Notes under the pieces: generated by a model
Database searches by the model: none
Seen by the model: only the letters and a program-made list of their open reading frames with translations
What the model was told of the DNA's origin: nothing
Source of the DNA: Chloroflexota bacterium
GTDB taxonomy: Bacteria; Chloroflexota; Anaerolineae; UBA3071
Assembly: GCA_014383605.1 (NCBI GenBank)
Contig: JACNHM010000237.1
Location: 1-8,193, forward strand
DNA length: 8,193 nucleotides
Reading direction: 5' to 3'
Position numbers and translations under genes: made by a program
Shown: in pieces, positions 1 through 5,757 of the stretch
How the letters are laid out: each line of letters opens with the position of its first letter
Position numbering within the stretch: the stretch's first letter is position 1

Positions 1-3000
1 CCTGCTCGGCCATCTGCTGGAACTTGGCGATGCCCTCGGGCGGATAGACGGTGCGCTCCAGCTTGCCGACGTAGATGTAGGAGACGTGCAGTTCGTCCAT
101 GATCTGCTGAGCGCGGCCGACGTCGGGCGTGCTCCAGAACTCCCGCGCCAGCCCGTCCCGCGGGCCGACCTGCACGTCGCCGTAACGCTGCTCGCTCTGG
201 TGCGCCCCCAGCAAAGTCGGCAGGCCGGTGAAGGAGGAGACCCGCATGCCGCCCTCGCGGTAGTAGTCAATGCGCCCTTCGGCGATCACCGGTGTGCCGC
301 GCACGTTCTCCAGCAGCCAGTGGATGGCCTCGTAGTCGTACTTCAATTCAATGACGTTCGACGCGTCGGGCCAGGTGTAGGAGCCCACGCTCATGAAGGC
401 CATGCCGTCCAGCGTGCCCAGCGGCGGGCGTTCGCCGGGGAAGCGATCGTTCACCCGGTCGGGCGTGCCCAGCACCAGGAAGGCCAGGCTGGCCACCAGC
501 AGCAGGGCCAAGGCCGTCGTCCACACGGTGCCCGCCCGGCGAGAGCGCCACCCCTGCACCGCTCGCCAGATGCGGGGCAGCGCCGCCGCCGTCCCCAGCC
601 CCAGCAACACCCAGACCTGGACGTAGAACTTGAAGAGCGTGTTCATGCGGCGGTGATCGCCGCCCTGCAGGAAGTCCTTGAGGTAGACGAACTCCACGCC
701 CATGAGCACCAGCAGGCCGGTGAAGATGAGCACGGTGACGAAGAGGTTCTCGGCCGTGGCGCGGCGGCGCAGGAGGAGCAGGCCGGCGGCGGCCAGCGGC
801 AGCAGCAGCGTCGCCGGCACCGTGTACTTGAGCAAGGCCAGCACGATGGTCAGGACGATGATCAGGCCGACCACGATGCGCCCGATCAGATAGCCAACTG
901 ACCCGCGCACCAGCAGCACGTGCAAGCGGGCGAAGCGGGGCGTTTCCTCCCAGCGGTCGAACAGGAGCCGCAGCCAGCGCAGCAGCCCCAGCCCCTCGCC
1001 GCGGCGGCGCAGCTCGATCAGCAGGAAGGTGAAAGCCAGGAAGACGAAGAAGCCCCAGATGTTGAGCCACTGCCCCAGGCTGGTCTTCACCTTCACCAAG
1101 CCCACGCCGCCAGCGCCCACGGCCTCGTAGGAGTGGAAGAAGGGGTAGTAGAGCCCCAGCGAGAGCGCCGCCAGGGCCACGGCGAAGCCAAGCGTCGGCA
1201 GCCAGCGGATGCGCCCCCCGCCCCGCCACTCCCGCACCAGGTAGACCAGCACGCCCAGCCCCAGGTAGGTGGGCAGGTCCCAGGTGTTGATGGCCGCCAA
1301 AGCGCCTAGCGTCAGCGGCAAGACGAGGAAACTCAGCAAGCCTTCGGCGCGGCCGCGGCTGTCCCAACGGGTGGAGTAGCCGGCCAGCAGGTTCAGCCCC
1401 AGGGCCAGGAAGAGCACGGTGAAGGGAATGCCGATCATGTGCGGATGCAGATCGGCGAAGAGGAAGCTCCAGTAGGGGAACTCGTTGATGGTCGGCGGAA
1501 TGACGCGGCTGGGCTCCCAGTAGTTGTAGGCCGGCAGCCTTTGCCCGGTGGTGACGACCGCTTTCAGCCCCCCGACCGCCCGCACCAACGTCTGCACGCC
1601 CGGAATCTGGCTCTGGAAGCCGCTGCCACTCACGTTACCCAGGCCGCGCAGCACCTGCGCCAGGCCATCGAGATTGCCCAGCACGGCCACGAAAAGCGAG
1701 CCCAGCAGCCCCGCCAGCAGTCCCCTCTTCCACCAATGGCGGATTGCGGATCGCGGATTGCGGATCGCGGATTGCGACCTGCGACCTGCGACCTGATACC
1801 CGGCAAGATTGTAGACCACCGAAAAGGCCCCGGCCACCGTCAGCGCAAACAACGTGGGCACGGCCAGGTTGAAGGCCACCGAGGCCTGGATGCCCGTCAG
1901 TTTGATGAGCACGGCCACCAGGTACTGGCCGTAGTAGTAGTAATTCATGTAGCCGCCGGCGAAGTAGGGATCGTAGGGCGGGAAGGTGGGGCTGCGGGTG
2001 ATGGCATTGAGGAAGGCGAACTCCATGAACTTCTCGCCCCCCTGCCAGGGCTGCCACAGGTCGGGGTTCAGCAGACGGATGGTGACGAAAGCCAGGAAGG
2101 CCACCGCGAACAGCCCCTCGCAGAAGAGGATCAGCCGCCGCTGCGCCCGCCAGAAGGCGGCGAACTCCTGCCGGTTGCGTTGCCAGAGCCAGAAGCTGAG
2201 CAGCGCCAGCAGCACGATGCCCAGCCCGATGGTCAGCAAGCTGTTCTTCATCAGGTGCAGGCTGGCCAGCAGCCAGTTGACGTAGCCGACGAGGAGCAGG
2301 CCCAGGCCGCGGGCGAAGAGGTAGCCCCGGTCTCGCAGGTTACGGAAGACGACGAAGGTCAGCGGCCAGGCGGCCAAGCCCAGCACTGCCAGCGCCAGCC
2401 ACCAGACCAGCACGGCGCCGACGGTGGAGCGGCTGGCCCAGCGGTTCCAGCGGAAATCGTGCACCACCGGTAATTCGTCCACCGGCTGCTGCAAAAGCAG
2501 CGACTTGCGCTCCTTCTCCGGCTGCGGCGGCTGCGGCGCCGGCGACCTCTCGGACGTCGGCCACAGGCGGGCCAGGAGGATGGGCTGGCCCACGTAGCCA
2601 GCTATGGCCCCCTGCCAGGAGCCCCCCAGCAGGCTGTCCCACTCAGTGTCGCTCAGGTCACGTACCTTCTCAAAGATGATGGGCTTGGGGTGATCGTAGA
2701 CGGTGAAACTCTCGTCGGCGCGGTCGTCGCGGAAGACCAGCGGTCCCAACCGGGGGTAGGTGGTGAACTCGGCCACCTTCTCGAAGCCCAGCTCGCCGCT
2801 GAAAAGCAACTCGTAGTACCGGGTGGTCATGGGGTAGCGTTCGGGCAGGCGGGGGATGGACGCGTAGAGCCGGTTCGACGAGAGCACGACGTAGTCTGCT
2901 TCCTGCAGATGGGAGCGCACGATCTGATACTTGCCCTCGTTGTCGTCCTCGTACAGGGGCAAATCCACGATGCGGTAGCCGTGCGAGCCCATGTCAGCTT

Positions 3001-4540
3001 GCGGCTCCGGCAATCCCAGCGGCAGGTCGTCGTCCCAATGCTCCGTGGCCAGCACCGCGCCGTCGGGCACGTGGGCGTAGATCCAGCGGGAAGCGGTGAT
3101 CCACGGATGGGTATGACCGTAGACGCCGTTGACGAAGGCCAGGGCCCAGAATACTGCTCCAAGCAAAGCCGCTGCGATGAACAAGTTTGAAAGATGCAAG
3201 ATGCAAGATGCAAGATGCAAGCCCGACTTTTGCCTCTTGCTTCCTGCCTCCTGCATCTTGCACAGCATCCCCGCCCCCATCACGCACAACAGCGGCACCA
3301 TCGGCGACATGTAGCGCATGAACTTGGCCAGGAAGAGGCCCGTGATGCCGAAGTAGGGGACGATCCAGGAGAGCAGGATCCATTCGCCTGCCCTGGCTTT
3401 GCCCAGCAGGGCCCGCACGAGCACCCAGGCCAGCCCGGCCAGGGACACGACGCCCAGCGGCCAGCCCATGCCCCACTTCAACTGCTGCTCGAAATGGTAA
3501 AGGTAGGGCACGGTGCCGCGGTATTGACGCGTAAAAGGAAAATCGGCTTCCCCCCGCACCATGGCTCCCTGTTCCTTGATGACCGCCTGCGCCCAGTTAC
3601 CCCAGTCGAGGAAGACGAAGGGCGATGTGATGGTGAAGACGAGCAGGGCGACGAGGAGAGAGATGAAGAGCGGGGAGATTGGTAGATTGGTAGATTGGTA
3701 GATTGGTGCATTGGTAGACCGGGAAACTGGTAGATTGGTAGATTGGGCATCGGCCTCGGCACGCCGCGCTTGAAACGGGCGCTTGAGCAGGGGTAAGAAG
3801 GTAGCGACGAGGGGAGCGGCGAGGATAGGGAGGGCGCTGAATTTGCTGGCGATGGCCAGTCCGCAGCCCACGCCGGTGAGCACCGCCGTACCAACGCTGC
3901 GCCGCTCGGCCATCAGCATGGCCCCGTACAGCGCCAGCAGCGTGAAGGTGGCCGAGATGGGGTCCACGGCGAAGAAATGGGCGAGCTGGATCTGGGTGAC
4001 GGTGAAGGCGGAAAAAGCCGCCGCCAGCAGCCCCGCCCGGCGACCGTACAGCTTGCGGGCGATGAGGTAGACCAGGTAAACGGTGAAGGTATCGGCCACA
4101 GCCATCAGGAAGCGACCCACGTAGGCGTAGCCGGGCACGCCCTTCAGTAAACGCACGAAGTTCACCGTCTCCGGCGAAGCGCCCAGCTTCTGCCAAAGCG
4201 GCGCCGTGCGGCTGGCCAGGTCGGCGCTGATGGTCAGCAGGTAGAGCGGGAAGTGGCCGTAGGTGTAGGAGCGGCGATGGCCCCCGTTGCGGTCCCAGAG
4301 CGGGTTGAAGGTGGACTGCTGGGGATCGAAGGCCGTGGACCAGTCCGTGGGCCAGCGCATGGTGGGCGCGTAGAAGGCCACGGTGGAGCGCTCGTCGGGG
4401 TGAGTGAGCTTGCCCTCGTCCCAGCGGATGTTGTAGGCCCGCAGCCCGAAGGCCACGAGCAGGATGAGCACCAGCAGGACGCGATGCGTGATGCGTTCGG
4501 CGTTCGGCGTTCGGTGTTCCGCAGGCGGTGTGATGGTCAA
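1..4540 (-). CDS. Giant GT39-like / DUF2298 (Chlor_Arch_YYY) membrane protein, 3' end outside window
   Basis: The minus-strand frame is open for 1513 codons with no stop and continues past the left edge. Residues about 20-460 resemble a GT-C glycosyltransferase (GT39/PMT_2): a first membrane segment at about 21-34, then HPDE (47-50, candidate catalytic acidic pair in the first outer loop), LIARKLYGRRAG (159-170) and HFFAVD (187-192). Residues about 460-690 are mostly soluble and include VYDHPKP (614-620), common at the end of such domains. The rest is polytopic and matches DUF2298/TIGR03662: YYYYG (867-871) and NEFPYWSFLFADLHPH (1019-1034). Start: TTG at 4540 has AGGAG seven bases upstream. 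In-frame ATGs at 4564 and 4573 lack a clear ribosome site but are possible. Four tandem repeat tracts are translated in frame, in likely loops or linkers. Donor and acceptor are unknown; a role in transferring sugar from a polyprenyl-phosphate donor outside the membrane is inferred from the N-terminal family only. Late sequence (VSYIYVGKLERT) suggests the protein ends shortly beyond the window. Confidence 0.9.
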   Translation of the reverse strand, partial: MTITPPAEHRTPNAERITHRVLLVLILLVAFGLRAYNIRWDEGKLTHPDERSTVAFYAPTMRWPTDWSTAFDPQQSTFNPLWDRNGGHRRSYTYGHFPLYLLTISADLASRTAPLWQKLGASPETVNFVRLLKGVPGYAYVGRFLMAVADTFTVYLVYLIARKLYGRRAGLLAAAFSAFTVTQIQLAHFFAVDPISATFTLLALYGAMLMAERRSVGTAVLTGVGCGLAIASKFSALPILAAPLVATFLPLLKRPFQARRAEADAQSTNLPVSRSTNAPIYQSTNLPISPLFISLLVALLVFTITSPFVFLDWGNWAQAVIKEQGAMVRGEADFPFTRQYRGTVPYLYHFEQQLKWGMGWPLGVVSLAGLAWVLVRALLGKARAGEWILLSWIVPYFGITGLFLAKFMRYMSPMVPLLCVMGAGMLCKMQEAGSKRQKSGLHLASCILHLSNLFIAAALLGAVFWALAFVNGVYGHTHPWITASRWIYAHVPDGAVLATEHWDDDLPLGLPEPQADMGSHGYRIVDLPLYEDDNEGKYQIVRSHLQEADYVVLSSNRLYASIPRLPERYPMTTRYYELLFSGELGFEKVAEFTTYPRLGPLVFRDDRADESFTVYDHPKPIIFEKVRDLSDTEWDSLLGGSWQGAIAGYVGQPILLARLWPTSERSPAPQPPQPEKERKSLLLQQPVDELPVVHDFRWNRWASRSTVGAVLVWWLALAVLGLAAWPLTFVVFRNLRDRGYLFARGLGLLLVGYVNWLLASLHLMKNSLLTIGLGIVLLALLSFWLWQRNRQEFAAFWRAQRRLILFCEGLFAVAFLAFVTIRLLNPDLWQPWQGGEKFMEFAFLNAITRSPTFPPYDPYFAGGYMNYYYYGQYLVAVLIKLTGIQASVAFNLAVPTLFALTVAGAFSVVYNLAGYQVAGRRSQSAIRNPRSAIRHWWKRGLLAGLLGSLFVAVLGNLDGLAQVLRGLGNVSGSGFQSQIPGVQTLVRAVGGLKAVVTTGQRLPAYNYWEPSRVIPPTINEFPYWSFLFADLHPHMIGIPFTVLFLALGLNLLAGYSTRWDSRGRAEGLLSFLVLPLTLGALAAINTWDLPTYLGLGVLVYLVREWRGGGRIRWLPTLGFAVALAALSLGLYYPFFHSYEAVGAGGVGLVKVKTSLGQWLNIWGFFVFLAFTFLLIELRRRGEGLGLLRWLRLLFDRWEETPRFARLHVLLVRGSVGYLIGRIVVGLIIVLTIVLALLKYTVPATLLLPLAAAGLLLLRRRATAENLFVTVLIFTGLLVLMGVEFVYLKDFLQGGDHRRMNTLFKFYVQVWVLLGLGTAAALPRIWRAVQGWRSRRAGTVWTTALALLLVASLAFLVLGTPDRVNDRFPGERPPLGTLDGMAFMSVGSYTWPDASNVIELKYDYEAIHWLLENVRGTPVIAEGRIDYYREGGMRVSSFTGLPTLLGAHQSEQRYGDVQVGPRDGLAREFWSTPDVGRAQQIMDELHVSYIYVGKLERTVYPPEGIAKFQQMAEQ
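1740..1795 (-). repeat. Heptamer tandem repeat tract A inside the large gene
   Basis: Eight consecutive 7-bp units on the coding strand: CAGGTCG three times, then CAATCCG and CGATCCG alternating (CAATCCG three times, CGATCCG twice). It is translated as residues about 916-934, including RRSQSAIRNPRSAIR, a basic stretch between two hydrophobic segments in the DUF2298 half, likely a cytoplasmic loop. The array is 56 bp, not a multiple of three, so the flanking bases set the frame. It has no stop in any coding-strand frame. Confidence 0.88.
3191..3264. repeat. Inverted heptamer repeat tract B inside the large gene
   Basis: The left arm is four perfect AAGATGC units (3191-3218) plus AAG. After a spacer of about 8 bases, the right arm has five 7-bp units of the opposite sense (TTGCCTC, TTGCTTC, CTGCCTC, CTGCATC, TTGCACA; 3230-3264). 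TGCAAGATGCA in the left arm is the exact complement of TGCATCTTGCA in the right arm, so mRNA or single-stranded DNA could form a hairpin. It is translated as residues about 427-450, a mixed cysteine, lysine and leucine stretch between membrane segments. Confidence 0.85.
3677..3748 (-). repeat. Octamer tandem repeat tract C inside the large gene
   Basis: Nine 8-bp units with plus-strand consensus GATTGGTA: three perfect copies, two one-base variants, a diverged 16-bp stretch, a perfect copy and a partial variant. On the coding strand it reads as QSTNLPV / RSTNAPIYQSTNLPI at residues 266-288, polar residues between hydrophobic segments. The coding strand (TACCAATC units) has no stop in any frame, while the opposite strand has TAG repeatedly. 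Confidence 0.88.
4479..4520 (-). repeat. Heptamer tandem repeat tract D at the 5' end of the large gene
   Basis: On the coding strand there are six consecutive 7-bp units: GGAACAC, three copies of CGAACGC, ATCACGC and ATCGCGT. They encode about residues 8-21, immediately before the first membrane segment, so they form most of the predicted cytoplasmic N-terminus. The tract is 42 bp, a multiple of three, and carries no stop in any coding-strand frame. Confidence 0.8.
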
Positions 4541-4587
4541 GGTACGTCTCCTGAGGATTGGCATGAGCAGCATTCACAGGCGGGCCA

Positions 4588-4617
4588 ATTATAGCATTAA
4601 CCACCAAAGCCTGACAA
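4588..4617 (-). promoter_or_regulatory. Sigma-70-type promoter of the large membrane protein gene
   Basis: Read on the minus strand: TTGTCA (4617-4612), an 18-base spacer, then a perfect TATAAT (4593-4588). Transcription would start near 4581, leaving a leader of about 40 bases before the TTG start at 4540 and its AGGAG. A start at ATG 4573 would be almost leaderless. Confidence 0.7.
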
Positions 4618-4733
4618 ACGCGGCTGCCCAGCCATCCCGCGGGGCATCAGGCCCAATCCCACTACCGACACGAGTCTTTGCCTCAAACCGGAGTAACAAT
4701 GCTGCCGGGCAGGTGAACCTTGTCAATGTCTTC

Positions 4734-4762
4734 TTGACGAACAGGGCTACCCATGCTACAAT
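4734..4762 (+). promoter_or_regulatory. Sigma-70-type promoter of the RHH-like/HNH module
   Basis: TTGACG (4734-4739), a 17-base spacer and TACAAT (4757-4762) lie about 50 bases before the first start codon of the plus-strand module. It faces away from the promoter at 4588-4617, so the two transcripts diverge from a shared region of about 115 bases between the two -35 boxes. Confidence 0.75.
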
Positions 4763-4811
4763 ACGGGCAGACGATCAAGCATAGATAGGCAAAAATCAGA
4801 CGACGAGGTGC

Positions 4812-5249
4812 ATGATGACAGCACATACCGTATCCATACAGTTGCCCAGACCGATCTTCTTACGGCTCAAGAACATTGCCGAACTGACCCATCGCTCGGT
4901 AGAAGAAGTGTTGGTCACCACGGTGGACGCCGCGCTGCCAGAGCATAGTGACCTGCCAACGGCCCTGGCAAATGAGCTGGCAGCCATGAACCTTCTCAGC
5001 GACGAAGCGTTGTGGGCAGCAACGGAACCTTCTCTGTCGCCTGCCGAGCAACGCCGCTTGAGTCAACTGAACCGCAGCGCTGAAGACCGTCCTCTGACGA
5101 AGGCCGAGAGAGCGGAGCAGGAACAACTACTGCTTGCCTATCACCGGTCTATCCTGCGCAGAGCCAAGGCACTGGCCATCCTGGCACAACGGGGGCATCC
5201 TCTTCCAGAGCAAGCTGAGTTACGGGCAGCCTTTGATGAGCTCTCGTAA
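4812..5249 (+). CDS. Ribbon-helix-helix-like small protein, partner of an HNH endonuclease gene
   Basis: A 145-residue soluble protein. Residues about 5-45 (TVSIQLPRPIFLRLKNIAEL, then a helix ending at VTTVDAALP) have the look of a ribbon-helix-helix DNA-binding fold: a short beta strand, then two helices with the second starting RSVEEVL. The rest is charged and helical (AEQRRLSQLNR, KAERAEQEQLLLAYHRSILRRAKAL), likely for oligomerisation or partner binding. GAGG at 4805-4808 is 3 bases from ATG 4812 and 6 bases from ATG 4815, so the second ATG may be the real start. Its stop overlaps the following HNH reading frame by 14 bases, suggesting translational coupling. From memory, similar proteins precede HNH genes in cyanobacteria and Chloroflexota. 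An antitoxin-like or autorepressor role is inference; no function is established by the sequence. Confidence 0.82.
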   Translation: MMTAHTVSIQLPRPIFLRLKNIAELTHRSVEEVLVTTVDAALPEHSDLPTALANELAAMNLLSDEALWAATEPSLSPAEQRRLSQLNRSAEDRPLTKAERAEQEQLLLAYHRSILRRAKALAILAQRGHPLPEQAELRAAFDELS

Positions 5250-5420
5250 GATCTCTCCAGAGTTGCGTCGCCAGATCCGCACGCGTGCCGGAAGCCGTTG
5301 TGAATACTGCCAAACATCCGAATGGCTGAGTGGCCTCCCCTGTGAGGGCGATCACATCCCCTCGTCGCCGTCGCCCGTTCGATCTGGATCACCTTCCATC
5401 GGCACCCACCAGCAAACTGA
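5236..5420 (+). pseudogene. HNH endonuclease gene with internal deletion
   Basis: ATG 5236 lies inside the end of the upstream gene. The first 41 codons match the N-terminus of small HNH nucleases: a basic helix (ELRRQIRTRAGSR), the zinc-binding CEYC at residues 22-25, TSEWLSGLPCE, then the first catalytic-motif histidine in GDHI (38-41). After that the frame turns into low-complexity sequence. From 5358, in another frame, PLVAVARSIWITFHRHPP followed by a TGA at 5418 resembles the C-terminal tail of the same family. The central part, with the asparagine, second histidine and second cysteine pair, is absent. I infer an internal deletion of perhaps 80-100 codons that also broke the frame, so no active nuclease would be made. 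The frame from ATG 5236 continues to 5895, but this extension runs antisense to the NIL gene and lepA and is not believable as protein. Confidence 0.72.
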
Positions 5421-5472
5421 GCCAATAAGCGCTCCAGATACTGCCGCCCTGAAAGGCTCCAAACGCGCTGAC

Positions 5473-5492
5473 GCCCTGCGCGATGGCAGGGC
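5473..5492 (-). terminator. GC-rich hairpin downstream of the NIL gene
   Basis: GCCCTGC (5473-5479) and GCAGGGC (5486-5492) form a perfect 7-bp stem with a 6-base loop, 25 bases beyond the NIL stop codon. There is no run of T after it on either strand, so it is not a textbook intrinsic terminator. Its position between convergent transcripts (HNH remnant on plus, NIL on minus) is what suggests a terminator. Confidence 0.35.
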
Positions 5493-5517
5493 ATCGGCTT
5501 CGCCGCATTGGTTTCGG

Positions 5518-5757
5518 CTATGCCCTCGGGACGTCTTCCACCTGCAGGCCCTGCTGGGCCAGCCAGTGCCGCGCCTGCACCAGCGCCGCGGCCGACCCTT
5601 CCATATCCAGGATAAACCAGCCCCGCTCCGAGGTCACGCTGGCTTCCACGACGTTGACCACCACGTCGAACTGCGTGATCAGGCGGTAGAGAATCGGCTC
5701 ATCCAACAGAGAAGATGGATAGGTCAGCTTGACCCTGCGTTTCCTCACCATGCTCAT
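5518..5757 (-). CDS. Stand-alone NIL-domain (ACT-like ligand-binding) protein
   Basis: A 79-residue protein consisting almost only of a NIL domain: [20 protein letters not shown], then a second strand with [22 protein letters not shown], and a final helix [19 protein letters not shown]. This gives the beta-alpha-beta-beta-alpha-beta order of the ACT-like fold. NIL domains are known at the C-terminus of MetN methionine ABC transporters, where they bind methionine, and fused to ferredoxins; the ligand of this free-standing form is unknown. Its ATG overlaps the lepA stop as ATGA, and GGGAGG sits seven bases upstream inside the lepA end, so it is translated from the lepA mRNA. A second ATG two codons on is possible. 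Length is close to a bare domain, with no signal peptide or membrane segment. Function beyond small-molecule sensing is not inferable here. Confidence 0.85.
   Translation of the reverse strand: MSMVRKRRVKLTYPSSLLDEPILYRLITQFDVVVNVVEASVTSERGWFILDMEGSAAALVQARHWLAQQGLQVEDVPRA

Noticed and set aside
348..1367. Minus-strand frame of 339 codons
   Set aside because: It is a shadow of the DUF2298 half, alanine, arginine and glycine-rich, with no hydrophobic pattern matching the family.
1439..2473. Long plus-strand open frame of 344 codons
   Set aside because: It is antisense to the large membrane-protein gene, rich in Q, E, G and P as expected of a GC-rich shadow frame, and has no recognisable domain. 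The minus-strand frame has conserved family motifs here.
3191..3748. CRISPR array
   Set aside because: Repeat units are 7-8 bp in direct tandem with no unique spacers, within a coding frame; there is no cas gene nearby.
3597..4607. Minus-strand ATG-initiated frame of 336 codons overlapping the large gene's 5' half
   Set aside because: It is a different frame from the one encoding HPDE and the other GT39-like motifs. Its product is R/P/G/H-rich with no membrane segments and runs through the repeat tract only because the tract has no stops in any frame.
4600..4733. Possible small RNA or riboswitch between the divergent promoters
   Set aside because: I found no convincing hairpin-plus-T-run or known aptamer pattern; the stretch looks like plain spacer.
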